DNA of 64,000 bases from positions 372,001 to 436,000 of the forward strand of contig NC_013929.1 of NCBI RefSeq assembly GCF_000091305.1, written 5' to 3'. The notes beneath the pieces were generated by a model that was not told where the DNA came from, ran no database searches, and saw only the letters and a program-made list of their open reading frames with translations. This DNA is from Streptomyces scabiei 87.22 (GTDB taxonomy: Bacteria; Actinomycetota; Actinomycetes; Streptomycetales; Streptomycetaceae). Shown piece by piece: positions 44,416 through 53,286 of this stretch; position 1 is the first letter of the stretch; each line of letters opens with the position of its first letter. A program made the translations under genes and the position numbers.

Positions 44416-46362
44416 ATGGACCGACGACGCGCGAGGCGCCCCGCGCGCTCCCCGAAGACGCTGCGTACGCACGCGGCGGACCGTGCCGGGGACGGGCCCG
44501 GCGGTTCCTCCTCCCTCACGGCCGCCCACCGGGCGGCCGTGCGCCTGATCCGGGCGGCCCTGACCGCCGACCGTGGGGCCGCGCTCCGGCTGACCTGGTG
44601 GACGCTCCTGTCGGCCGCCCCCGCCCTCGTCTGCGGCAAGGCCCTCGCGCTGGCCGTCGACCGGGGGTTCCTGCTGGACCGGCCCCGCACGGCGGCCCTC
44701 GGACTGGGCGTGTTCGCCCTGTGCGCCCTCGGCGGCGCCTGGGCCGGCCGGCAGAGCTACCCGTGGCTGGCCGAGATCGTCGAGCCGTTGCGCGACCGGC
44801 TGCTGCGGGACGTCGTCACCGGCACCCTCCGCCGCGCCGTCGCACCCCGCGCCGCCCCGGACGACGGCGCGGCCGTGGCCGTCGCGCGCCTGACGCGGCA
44901 GGTGGAGGCCGTACGCGACGCGCTGGCGGGGCAGTTGATGCTGCTGTGGCAGTTCGTCCTGACGGTCGCCGCCGTGATCGCGGGCACCGCCGTCCTCGCG
45001 CCCGCCGCCGTGCCCCTGGTCGCCGTGCCGCTCCTGGCCGCGCTCGTCCTCTTCGCCGTCCTCGCCCCCGCCACCGTCCGCAGACAGCGCGCGGCCTTCG
45101 ACGCCGAGGAGGCCCTCGCCGGCCGTACCGTCGCCACGTTCACCGCCCTGCGGGACATCGTCGCCTGCGGGGCGCAGGAGCACGCCCGCGACGAGGCTCT
45201 CGACGCCGTCGACAGGCACCTGCGTGCCTCCAACGCCCTCGCCTCCGTGTCCGCGCTGCGGCGGCTGATCGTCGCCCTCGGCGCGCACAGCCCGCTGCTG
45301 CTCGTCGTCCTCGCCGCACCCGGCCTGCACGCCCGCGGTGTGAGCGCCGGCGAGATCGTGGGGATCCTCGCCTACGTCCTGGCCACCCTGGAACCCGCGG
45401 TCCGGCTGCTGGTGCAGGGGCTCGGCGCGTCCTGGCTGAGGCTGGCCGTGGCCGCCGAACGGCTCGCCGAGGCGGCCCACCACCCCGTGCCCGGCCCGGA
45501 CCCGGACCCGGCGCTGATCCCCTCGGACGGCTCGGCGGCTCTGTCGGGCATCGTCTTCGCCTACGGCCCGGGCGCCGAACCGGTCCTGGACGGCCTCGAC
45601 CTGAGCCTCGCCGACGGCGAACACCTGGCCGTCGTCGGCCCGTCCGGGATCGGCAAGTCGACCCTGGCCGACGTCCTCGCCGGCATGCTCCCGCCCGACC
45701 GGGGACGCGTCGTCCTGGGTGGCGTGCCCCTGGAGCGCGTCACCCGGGACGATCTGGCCCGCGCCCGCGTCCTGGCACCGCAGACCCCGTACGTCGTCAC
45801 CGCCACCCTGCGCGAGAACCTCCGCTATCTCGCGCCGGACACATCCGATGCGGTCCTGACGGCCACCATGACGGAACTCGGGATGGACGCGCTGGCCGAA
45901 CGGCTCGGAGGGCTGGACGGCCCGGTCGACCCCGCCGCGTTGTCCTCCGGGGAGCGCGCGCTGGTGGCCCTGGCGCGCGTCCACCTCTCCGACGCCCGGC
46001 TGGTCATCCTCGACGAGGCCACCCGGCACCTGGACGCGACGGCCGAGCGACGTGTGGAGGAGGCGTTCAGGCGTCGTCCCGGCACCGTCGTCACCGTCGC
46101 GCACCGTATGTCCGTGGCCCGCCGCGCCGACCGGGTGCTGCTCCTGGACGGAACCCGCCCGGCCATCGGCACGCACGACACGCTCCTGGCGCGGGTTCCG
46201 CTCTACGCCGACCTGATGGGGCACTGGCACGACGGCGCGACCGGGACCGGGCGGCCCCAGACCGGCCGCTCCGGCCCCGGCCGCACCGGGGACGGGCTCA
46301 GCACCCCGGGCGCAGCATCACGTCGCTCATCGTCGCGTCCTGCGGCAGATCCAGCGCCATGA
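44416..46362 (+). CDS. ABC half-transporter with intact ATPase
   Basis: The 648-aa protein has an N-terminal basic tail, a membrane domain (~50-340) and a complete ATPase: Walker A GPSGIGKST, signature LSSGERALV, Walker B VILDEATRHLD and H-loop VAHRMS. It starts 1 bp after its partner's stop, so the pair is co-translated. Together they would export the modified class III lanthipeptide. The Ser/Arg/Pro-rich C-terminal ~30 residues overlap the converging SDR gene by 65 bp, and the true end of selected sequence may be near 46240. Confidence 0.9.
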   Translation: MDRRRARRPARSPKTLRTHAADRAGDGPGGSSSLTAAHRAAVRLIRAALTADRGAALRLTWWTLLSAAPALVCGKALALAVDRGFLLDRPRTAALGLGVFALCALGGAWAGRQSYPWLAEIVEPLRDRLLRDVVTGTLRRAVAPRAAPDDGAAVAVARLTRQVEAVRDALAGQLMLLWQFVLTVAAVIAGTAVLAPAAVPLVAVPLLAALVLFAVLAPATVRRQRAAFDAEEALAGRTVATFTALRDIVACGAQEHARDEALDAVDRHLRASNALASVSALRRLIVALGAHSPLLLVVLAAPGLHARGVSAGEIVGILAYVLATLEPAVRLLVQGLGASWLRLAVAAERLAEAAHHPVPGPDPDPALIPSDGSAALSGIVFAYGPGAEPVLDGLDLSLADGEHLAVVGPSGIGKSTLADVLAGMLPPDRGRVVLGGVPLERVTRDDLARARVLAPQTPYVVTATLRENLRYLAPDTSDAVLTATMTELGMDALAERLGGLDGPVDPAALSSGERALVALARVHLSDARLVILDEATRHLDATAERRVEEAFRRRPGTVVTVAHRMSVARRADRVLLLDGTRPAIGTHDTLLARVPLYADLMGHWHDGATGTGRPQTGRSGPGRTGDGLSTPGAASRRSSSRPAADPAP

Positions 46363-46987
46363 CCAGGGCTGCCGCGACGGACTCCGCGCGCATATGGGCC
46401 TGCGGCTCGTAGGGGAGACCGAACTGCTCGTGCAGTTTGACCTGCATGGGGGTGTCCGTCTCCCCGGGATACACGGTGGTGACCCGGACACCGTGCGCGT
46501 ATTCCTCGGCCCGCAACGACTCCGCGAGGGCTTTCAGACCGAACTTGGACGCCGCGTAGGCGCTCAGCCGCGGCGGGGCGTGCACACCGGCGCCGGAGTT
46601 GACGAACACGACGTGCCCCCCACCCCTGCGCAGTGCCGGCAGCAGCACGCCCGTCAGTTCGGCCGGGGCCACGAGGTTCACAGAGAGCGTGTCCTGCCAG
46701 AGGGCCGCGTCCAGCTCCTCCACCCGGCCCGACTCGACGACCCCGGCCACGTGCACGAGCGAGTCCAACCGCTCGGGCAGGGCAACTGCCGCCAGGCGCG
46801 CCCGTATCGACGCCGGCGCGGACAGATCGGCCACCAGCGTCCGGCTCGCCGGGAACCGGTCGCGCAGCTCAGCCGCCCGCGCCTCGTCCCGTGCCAGCAG
46901 CCACAGCTCCTCCCCCCGCTCGGCGAACACCTCCGCGACCGCCGCACCGATCCCCGAACCAGCACCTGTGACGAAATGAACTCCCAT
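46298..46987 (-). CDS. Short-chain dehydrogenase/reductase
   Basis: The 229-aa SDR has the cofactor motif TGAGSGIG, the NSG serine strand (VVFVNSGAGVH), and the YxxxK pair in SAYAASKFGLKAL. An ATG at 47014 has a better ribosome binding site but the family consensus starts at MGVHFVTGAG (46987). The substrate is unknown. It occupies the place where ram/amf clusters usually carry their response regulator, with opposite orientation. Confidence 0.88.
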   Translation of the reverse strand: MGVHFVTGAGSGIGAAVAEVFAERGEELWLLARDEARAAELRDRFPASRTLVADLSAPASIRARLAAVALPERLDSLVHVAGVVESGRVEELDAALWQDTLSVNLVAPAELTGVLLPALRRGGGHVVFVNSGAGVHAPPRLSAYAASKFGLKALAESLRAEEYAHGVRVTTVYPGETDTPMQVKLHEQFGLPYEPQAHMRAESVAAALVMALDLPQDATMSDVMLRPGC

Positions 46988-47044
46988 GGAGGGATACATA
47001 CCCCATATACGCATCTCACTCCCGGGAGCGGGGGCGCCTGATCC

Positions 47045-47485
47045 TCAGTGCAGTTGCTCGGCCAGTCCGACGATGAAGCCCTCCGGGGCCCGGAGGTAGC
47101 AGAGCAGATAGCTGTCCTCGAACCGGGCGATCCCGCCGACGAGTTCGGCGCCGTGCGGGCGCAGGCGGGCAACCGTGTCCTCGATGTCGTCGACGGCGAA
47201 CATGACGCGGTGCGTGCCCACGATGTTGTGCGGCCTGTCGCGCGCTCCCGCGTCGATCGCCGCGGGGCTGCGGTACTTCGCCAGTTCGAGCCGGCTGTGA
47301 CCGTCCGGGGTCCGCATCATCGCGATGTCACAACGGACGCCGTCGAGCCCGGTGCACCGGTCGGCGAAGGAGCCCTCCACCTGTCCCCTGCCCTCGAGTT
47401 CCATGCCGAGTTCCACGAAGAACGCGATGGCGGCATCCATGTCCTCGACGACGATGCCGACGTTGTCCATCCGCTGAACGGCCAT
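47045..47485 (-). CDS. VOC-family protein
   Basis: The 146-aa protein has two VOC half-repeats: RMDNVGIVVEDMDAAIAFFVELGMEL and VMFAVDDIEDTVARLRPHGAELVG, with LRAPEGFIVGLAEQL at the end. Such proteins include glyoxalases, dioxygenases and drug-binding proteins. Metal-ligand positions suggest a possible enzyme (Glu in RLELAKY). It is upstream of, and parallel to, the SDR gene by 57 bp, so they may be cotranscribed. Confidence 0.85.
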   Translation of the reverse strand: MAVQRMDNVGIVVEDMDAAIAFFVELGMELEGRGQVEGSFADRCTGLDGVRCDIAMMRTPDGHSRLELAKYRSPAAIDAGARDRPHNIVGTHRVMFAVDDIEDTVARLRPHGAELVGGIARFEDSYLLCYLRAPEGFIVGLAEQLH

Positions 47486-47648
47486 GCCGCCCTCTCTCCT
47501 TGCTCCTCGACGACGCGTTCGACGCGACAGTCAAGCGATCATCGATAGATCCTATGTATGTGCTGGCAGGCGACGGATGAACAGCCTCTGAACGTGTAGC
47601 CGTTACCGCTATTGGCTTGCACCAATACGGAAGTTCCTGTCACACCTC

Positions 47649-47678
47649 TAGACAAGGATACTCCGACGCTTCTATAAA
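47649..47678 (+). promoter_or_regulatory. Probable promoter of the fucosidase gene
   Basis: TAGACA (47649-47654) and TATAAA (47673-47678) are 18 bp apart, about 100 bp before the start codon, in a clearly AT-rich patch (47540-47695) unlike its surroundings. Confidence 0.45.
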
Positions 47679-47778
47679 TCCATCCGATGTCTCCACTTGA
47701 GGCGCGAGTTCGGGACCCCGACCGGTCCCTGTGCTCGTGGCGCCTTGTCCTGCCTCCCCTCACCCCCGGAGCCGCACC

Positions 47779-49833
47779 ATGTCCTCAGCCCGTCTCAGCA
47801 GACGCGCACTGATGAAGGCCGCCGCCCTCGCCGGAGGGGTGGCGGCCGTCGGCCTGCCGCAGGCCCTGTGGCCCGCCACCGCCGAGGCGTACGCCGTCCC
47901 CTCGAAGATGGACTGGTGGTACCAGGCCCGGTTCGGCATGTTCATCCACTTCGGGTCCTACTCGCAGCTGGGACAGGGCGAGTGGGCGTTCGACAGCCAG
48001 CAGTGGAGCAAGGCGAACTACCAGACCCAGGTGACCCGCACCTTCGATCCGGCCCGGTTCAACGCCGCCACCATCGCCGAACTGGCCGAGAACGCCGGCA
48101 TGAAGTACGTCGTGATCACGGCCAAGCACCACGAGGGCTACGCGATGTGGAACTCCGACGTGGCGAGCTTCACCGACACCACGGCCGCCAAGCTCTACAA
48201 CCTGCACGACTACAACGGCATCCAGAGCGATCCGCTCCGGGACCTCAAGAGCGAGTGCGAGAACCGCGGGATCAAGTTCTGCCTGTACTACTCGATCCTC
48301 GACTGGAACCACCCCTCCCAGACCGACCGCCACGAGGGCGGCCTCACGACGATGTCGTCGCAGGCGGCCCGCACCGCCTACATCGCCGACATGAAAGCCC
48401 AGCTCCAGGAGCTGCTGGACCGTTACGACCCGGCACTGCTGTGGTTCGACGGTGACTGGTTCGACAACCCTGCCGGCCCCACCCTGGAGGACTGGTGGCT
48501 GGATTCCGACGGCGTCGACCTCTACAACTGGCTGATCGCGCGCAAGCCCGGTCTCATCGTCAACGAACGCGTCAAGCGGGACCACGGTCTCGGTGACTAC
48601 GCGGTGGCGGAGTTCGGCATACCCTCCGCGCCGATGGGCCGGCCATGGGAGCGGTGCAGCACCATGAACGGCGCGTGGGGTTACAACGCGTCGAGCGAGA
48701 ACGCGTACCGGTCCCTCAAGGACATCGTCCAGGAGCTCGTCACCGTGGTCTCCCGGGACGGCAATCTCCTGCTGAACATCGGCCCCAAGGGCGACGGGTC
48801 GGTCACGGCGGGAACGCAGACCGTCCTCAACGGCCTCGCCTCGTGGATGTCGACGTACAGCGACAGCATCCACGGCACCAGCGGCAGCCCGTTCGCCGCC
48901 GAACCCTCGTGGGGGAAGGTCACGAGGAAGAGCGGCAAACTCTTCGCGCACGTCTTCACCTGGCCCGCCAACGGCCGGCTCCGGATTCCGATGGTCGACA
49001 ACACGATCAGCCGCGTCCACCTGCTCGACAACCCCTCGGTCTCCCTCCCCTACACCGTCACCGACCAGATCGACGTCACCGTGCCGGCCACGGCTCCGAA
49101 CGCCAACGACGCCGTGGTGTGTGTCGAGGTCCAGGGGATGCCGGTGAGGGCCTCCGCCCTGGTGTTCCAGAACGTCGACTACGACGCCGGCCGCGCCGTC
49201 CTGCCGCTGGGCGGCTACACCTCCGCCCAGCTCTCCGCGGCCGGTCTCGCGCCCGCCACCGCGTCGTCGATCCTGTTGCCGCCGGGCTTCCAGCTGACGG
49301 GCTACTCCGGTGACAACTTCACCGGCACGGCCTGGACCTTCACGGCCGACACCCGGGATCTTCGGGTGACGGGCAACAACGACGCGATCAGGTCCCTGAG
49401 AGTGACGTTCAGGCCCGACAAGTACTTCCGCCTGACCAATGTCACCAACCATCTGGCCCTGGACGGCGGTGGCAATGCCGCCTCCGGATCGAACCTCAAG
49501 CTGTGGGAGGCGGTGGTCCACTCGAATCTCCAGTGGCAGGCGATCGAGCTCGGAAACGGGTACTACAGGCTCGTCAACCGCACCAACGGCATGGTCGCCG
49601 ACGGCTGGGGCGCCACCGCCAACGGTGATCCGGCGCGGCAGAAGTCCTGGGACGGCGGCAACACCCAGCAGTGGCAGATCACCCACCGCGGCCAGGGCCG
49701 GTACTCGATCGCCAACCGCAGCACGGGACTCGTCCTCGACGGCGGCGGAACGGTCGCAAGCGGATCCACCGCCAAGCAGTGGACGTGGCAGCAGAACAAC
49801 AACCTGCTGTGGACATTCGACGCCGTCACCTGA
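47779..49833 (+). CDS. Secreted GH29 alpha-L-fucosidase with ricin-type lectin tail
   Basis: The 684-aa precursor has a Tat-type signal (SRRALMKAAALAGGVAAVGL, cleavage near AEAYA) and a GH29 catalytic domain: MFIHFGSYS, VITAKHHEGYAMWNS, nucleophile Asp224 in LLWFDGDW and LLLNIGPKGDG. A linker domain with a beta/gamma-crystallin-like FTGTAWTF segment and a C-terminal beta-trefoil (CBM13/RICIN; FRLTNVTNHLALDGG, YYRLVNRTNGMVADGWG, YSIANRSTGLVLDGG) follow. It would release L-fucose from extracellular glycans or glycoproteins. No fucose-catabolic genes adjoin. Confidence 0.93.
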   Translation: MSSARLSRRALMKAAALAGGVAAVGLPQALWPATAEAYAVPSKMDWWYQARFGMFIHFGSYSQLGQGEWAFDSQQWSKANYQTQVTRTFDPARFNAATIAELAENAGMKYVVITAKHHEGYAMWNSDVASFTDTTAAKLYNLHDYNGIQSDPLRDLKSECENRGIKFCLYYSILDWNHPSQTDRHEGGLTTMSSQAARTAYIADMKAQLQELLDRYDPALLWFDGDWFDNPAGPTLEDWWLDSDGVDLYNWLIARKPGLIVNERVKRDHGLGDYAVAEFGIPSAPMGRPWERCSTMNGAWGYNASSENAYRSLKDIVQELVTVVSRDGNLLLNIGPKGDGSVTAGTQTVLNGLASWMSTYSDSIHGTSGSPFAAEPSWGKVTRKSGKLFAHVFTWPANGRLRIPMVDNTISRVHLLDNPSVSLPYTVTDQIDVTVPATAPNANDAVVCVEVQGMPVRASALVFQNVDYDAGRAVLPLGGYTSAQLSAAGLAPATASSILLPPGFQLTGYSGDNFTGTAWTFTADTRDLRVTGNNDAIRSLRVTFRPDKYFRLTNVTNHLALDGGGNAASGSNLKLWEAVVHSNLQWQAIELGNGYYRLVNRTNGMVADGWGATANGDPARQKSWDGGNTQQWQITHRGQGRYSIANRSTGLVLDGGGTVASGSTAKQWTWQQNNNLLWTFDAVT

Positions 49834-49880
49834 CCGACATCGTCCCCGCCCCCGGTCCCGCTCCCGGACGTCGGCGAACT

Positions 49881-49920
49881 CCCCGGCGGGCGCCTGCGCG
49901 ACGACAGGCGCCCGCCGGGG
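49881..49920 (+). terminator. Strong stem-loop after the fucosidase gene
   Basis: Perfect 16-bp arms CCCCGGCGGGCGCCTG/CAGGCGCCCGCCGGGG with an 8-nt loop. It can also serve the converging GH16-like gene. Confidence 0.8.
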
Positions 49921-50011
49921 CACATCAGCGGCCCGCACGCTTTCTCCGTCGCCGTGTCCGGCGAGCATTTTCTCCGCGTGCCACGAAGAGATTTATCCAG
50001 GAATTCCAGGA

Positions 50012-50773
50012 TCACGGTCCGTCGATGTCGGCCACCTCTTCGAGTTCCTCGGACAGTTCTTCCAGAAGAGCGGCCGGCCGGCGCACCACGAGGTGCTGGA
50101 CGGTGTAGGACATCTCCTTCACATGGAGATTAGGCGGCGGGTGATAGCGGCCCGCGCACACCGACAGGTTGACGATGAGATAGGCGTGCCAGGAACGCCC
50201 CACGCCGCGGCGGTCGGCGAAGACCCGGCTGCCGTTCACCCACCAGATCACGGACCGCACGCCGAACTCGACGCGGAGGTCGACCCAGGCGCCCGGACCG
50301 ATGGCGGGGTCACGGTAGTAGAGGTTCGAACCGCGGACATGGTTGGTCAGTTCCAGCAGGTCGGGGTTGTCGGGGTGGTACTCGAAGATGTCGATCTCCT
50401 GGTCGCCGTCCCGCCAGGTCCAGATCGCCGGCCAGGCTCCGGCCTCGTACGGCAGTCTGACGCGCGCCTCCAGCACGTCACCCGCGCGGACGGTGAACCC
50501 CTCCTCGCTCTCCTCCGTGGTGAGCAGTCCCGCGTTCCACCGGCCGTCCCTTCGGCGGGTGGCGCGGAACGTGCCGGAGCGGCTGTAGGAGGGGTCCGCC
50601 GTCAGGTAATCCAGTTTGTTGTCACCGGGGTTGACCGGCCCGCCGTTCGGATAGGCCCACGAACGCCCCGCCACCCATTGACGGGTGGACGCGAAGTCCG
50701 CCGTGAAGACGATCTCAGGTCCGGACAGGATCCCCTCTGCCGACGGTGTTCCGTCAGATGCGGCATTCTCCAT
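50012..50773 (-). CDS. GH16-like glycoside hydrolase, cytoplasmic or non-classically exported
   Basis: The 253-aa protein has the GH16 active-site strand Glu126-Ile-Asp128-Ile-Phe-Glu131 (DQEIDIFEYH) preceded by GAWPAIWTW, with YLIVNLSVC later in the jelly roll. GH16 enzymes cut beta-1,3/1,4-glucans and related polymers. No signal peptide or membrane helix is visible, unusual for the family, so it may act on the producer's own surface or need another start. An acidic Glu/Leu-rich C-terminus (LLEELSEELEEV) is extra. Confidence 0.82.
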   Translation of the reverse strand: MENAASDGTPSAEGILSGPEIVFTADFASTRQWVAGRSWAYPNGGPVNPGDNKLDYLTADPSYSRSGTFRATRRRDGRWNAGLLTTEESEEGFTVRAGDVLEARVRLPYEAGAWPAIWTWRDGDQEIDIFEYHPDNPDLLELTNHVRGSNLYYRDPAIGPGAWVDLRVEFGVRSVIWWVNGSRVFADRRGVGRSWHAYLIVNLSVCAGRYHPPPNLHVKEMSYTVQHLVVRRPAALLEELSEELEEVADIDGP

Positions 50774-50999
50774 GCACGAAGGCTGCTCCGCTTCCGACTA
50801 CGGCATGCGAATACCTGTGAACCCGCGACGAAGACAACTCGTACGGGCGAGCGCATGGGGGCGTATTCAAGTCGGTACCGTCGGGCGCTTTCACGGTCGC
50901 GTTCGAGGAATTCCCGTCCCGGACGAGCTCAACCGCCCCACTGGAAAAGAAGGATGCCATTTCACCGAACCGGACTCCACTCCGCCAGGAAACGTGGGG

Positions 51000-51146
51000 T
51001 CAGCGACGGCCGCGGAGCTTGCTCAGCAGGCTCTTGGCCTGGCTACGGCGGCGGGGGTCGGCCGCGGCCCGTCGTGCCTGCTCGGCCACCCGACGCCCCT
51101 GCGGGCTGCTTGCGAACTGCTTGATCCGTTCCATCATGCGTGGCAT
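51000..51146 (-). CDS. Small basic protein, 48 aa
   Basis: The product reads MPRMMERIKQFASSPQGRR..., is Arg/Lys/Ala-rich and helical, and ends SLLSKLRGRR. It resembles short conserved actinomycete proteins of unknown function. It has a tidy coding bias and sits alone between the GH16-like gene and the FG-GAP gene. A role in nucleic-acid or membrane binding is only suggested by its charge. Confidence 0.6.
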   Translation of the reverse strand: MPRMMERIKQFASSPQGRRVAEQARRAAADPRRRSQAKSLLSKLRGRR

Positions 51147-51374
51147 GAGACTCCGTCCCTCGGTGTCGGCAAGTGTCTCCTGCGCTCCGCCTACCCCCTG
51201 TGGGCCGCCTCAGCCCTGTCGGCGGCCGGGATGTGAAGCCTCGTTCGTCGCGGGCACCTCGTCGTGTTGTCCGGGCGGCCACCTGCACACAACCCTTCGT
51301 CCACCTCGTGTGTCACACCCCCGAGAGCGCATCACCTGCGGCCCTCATTCACCACTTCTACTCGGGAGTTGACC

Positions 51375-52811
51375 GTGCGCGCACGCACCTTCGCCGCCAC
51401 CGCCGCCGTGGTGGCACTGACCGCAACCGGCCTGACCCTGCCGCTCGCCGGAAGCGCGGCGGCCGCGACGACGGTGCGGTTCGACTTCAACGGCGACGGA
51501 TACCTGGACATCGCGGTCGGCATGCCGGACTCCACCGTGAAGGGCAAGGCCAAGGCGGGCTACGTCAGTGTGATCTACGGCGGCTCGGGGGCCCCGTACC
51601 AGTCCCACGGTGAAATCGGCCAGGACGAGCCGGGCATACCCGGCACGCCCGAGGCGGGCGACCGCTTCGGTTCCTCCGTGACGCCCGTCGACGTGGACGG
51701 AGACGGCGACTTCGAACTCGCCGTCGGCGCGAGCGGCGAATCGCTCACCTCCGACCAGTACAAGGACGAGGGCATCATCACCGTCCTGGACTACTCGAAC
51801 GGGGACATCAAGGGCACCACCGTGGCCAGGGGCACGACCGAGTACAGCGGCATCGGCAGCACCGTCGCCGCGGGTGACTACGACGGCGACGGTGACGCCG
51901 ACCTCGCATACGGGGAGAACAGCGAGGAGGACGGTACCCTCCGGTTCCGCCCGGGCCCGCTCACCTCCGACCGGGTGGCCGGCACCTCCTTGCGCAGGTA
52001 CAGCATGGGCGGCCGCACCCTCGACCTGGCGACCGGCGACTTCGACGGCGACGGCCGGGACGACCTCGCCACCACCTGGCGGGCCCTGGAGGACTCCGGC
52101 ACCTTCATCACGCGCTGGAACGACCGGGCCGAGCCCGCCCAGTGGTGGTCCGACCCCGACCGGGGCAGCGCGCTCGCCGTCGCCGACTTCGACCGGGACG
52201 GCACCGACGACCTCGCGGTCGGTCCCGTACAGCCCAACTCCGAGTCGGACACCACCCATTGCCAGGACCGGCTCGGCGGTGCGGTGCTCCTGTTCAAGGG
52301 CTCGAGGGGCACGGCCTTCGGCACCGAGAACGAGTGCTTCACCCAGTCGAGCCCGGATGTCGGCGGCAACGCCGAGGAGGGCGACGACTTCGGCGCCGCG
52401 CTGGCCGCCGGTGACCTGAACGGCGACGACCTTCCGGAACTGGTGGTCGGCGTGCCCGGTGAGGACGTGGGCACCCTGAAGGACGCGGGCGGCTACGTCG
52501 TCCTCAACGGCACGGAACACGGCCTCCGGGGCGGCCTCGCGCGCAGCCAGAGCACCCCGAACATGCAGGGCGCGGCCGAGGCGGGTGACCGCTTCGGCGC
52601 CCAGGTGGCCGTCGGCGACTACAACAGTGACGGCCTGCGGGACACCGCGGTGAGCGCGCCCGGTGAGAACGCCGGTGGGCCCACATCGGGTGGCGTCTGG
52701 TTCGTGCCGAGCAGCACCGTGGAGACGTACACGCCGGGCAAGGCGCTGACACCCTTCGGCTTCGCGCTGGTCAAGGGTGTCTACAAGTACGGCGAGGTGC
52801 TGGGCCTCTAG
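51375..52811 (+). CDS. Secreted FG-GAP/VCBS-repeat protein
   Basis: The 478-aa protein has a signal peptide (RARTFAATAAVVALTATGLTLPLAGSAAAA) and then about seven FG-GAP beta-propeller repeats with calcium-binding DxNxDGxxD-type loops (FDFNGDGYLDIAVG, VDVDGDGDFELAVG, GDFDGDGRDDLA). Such propellers act in adhesion or protein interaction. GTG 51375 follows GGGAG. It ends before the GH42 remnant. Confidence 0.88.
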   Translation: MRARTFAATAAVVALTATGLTLPLAGSAAAATTVRFDFNGDGYLDIAVGMPDSTVKGKAKAGYVSVIYGGSGAPYQSHGEIGQDEPGIPGTPEAGDRFGSSVTPVDVDGDGDFELAVGASGESLTSDQYKDEGIITVLDYSNGDIKGTTVARGTTEYSGIGSTVAAGDYDGDGDADLAYGENSEEDGTLRFRPGPLTSDRVAGTSLRRYSMGGRTLDLATGDFDGDGRDDLATTWRALEDSGTFITRWNDRAEPAQWWSDPDRGSALAVADFDRDGTDDLAVGPVQPNSESDTTHCQDRLGGAVLLFKGSRGTAFGTENECFTQSSPDVGGNAEEGDDFGAALAAGDLNGDDLPELVVGVPGEDVGTLKDAGGYVVLNGTEHGLRGGLARSQSTPNMQGAAEAGDRFGAQVAVGDYNSDGLRDTAVSAPGENAGGPTSGGVWFVPSSTVETYTPGKALTPFGFALVKGVYKYGEVLGL

Positions 52812-52881
52812 ACACCGACTCGGGCCCGGCCACGGTCCGCACCGAGGGCCGGGCCCGAGTCGACGCGTGTTCCACCGGACG

Positions 52882-53286
52882 ATGCCCACGACGTCGGCGG
52901 TGGAGGACCGGGTGATTCCGCCGGCGGACTGCTGGTACACCCCGCAGTGGCGGGCCGGTGCCGCGGTCGACTTCGTACGCCCCGACTCTCCCGGCCTCGA
53001 CTCCTGCCGGCTCGTCCACGCCTCCAGCCTCCATCTCCTCGACGCCGCGGGCGCGGCCCGTCTCGCCGCCCGCGTCGAAGGGAGCGGCGGCCGTCGCCAC
53101 GCCGGAGGCGTCGAACTCCTCACCCGGACAGCGGTGTTCGGCAAGGTCGCCGTCCCCGCGGGAGGCGTCGCGGTGGTCCGCGAGGCGCGGTCCGCCTCCG
53201 GCGGGGCGTGCGGCGACGCGCGCGGTCGTCCTGTCCGGGGCCGCCCGGTCGGAGGGGTCAGCCGGGTCCGAAGTCCCGGGTCCTGA
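52882..53286 (+). pseudogene. Remnant of a GH42 beta-galactosidase gene
   Basis: This 134-codon frame joins two pieces that I recognise from GH42 beta-galactosidases. The first is from the trimerisation domain (WRAGAAVDFVRPDSPGLDSCRLVHASSLHLLDAAGAARLAARVE, compare WRAGVTVDFVHPxxDLSGYRLVxAPSLYLxSDAGAANLRRYVE). The second is the extreme C-terminus (GVELLTRTAVFGKVAVPAGGVAVVRE, compare GxDLLTGExVxGxLxLPAGGVAVVRE). The catalytic domain and the middle are missing, and the 3' end overlaps the converging FG-GAP gene. Confidence 0.65.

Noticed and set aside
47539..47763. Minus-strand frame (~74 codons) upstream of the fucosidase gene
   Set aside because: It covers the AT-rich promoter patch, has no recognisable domain and no sensible ribosome binding site.
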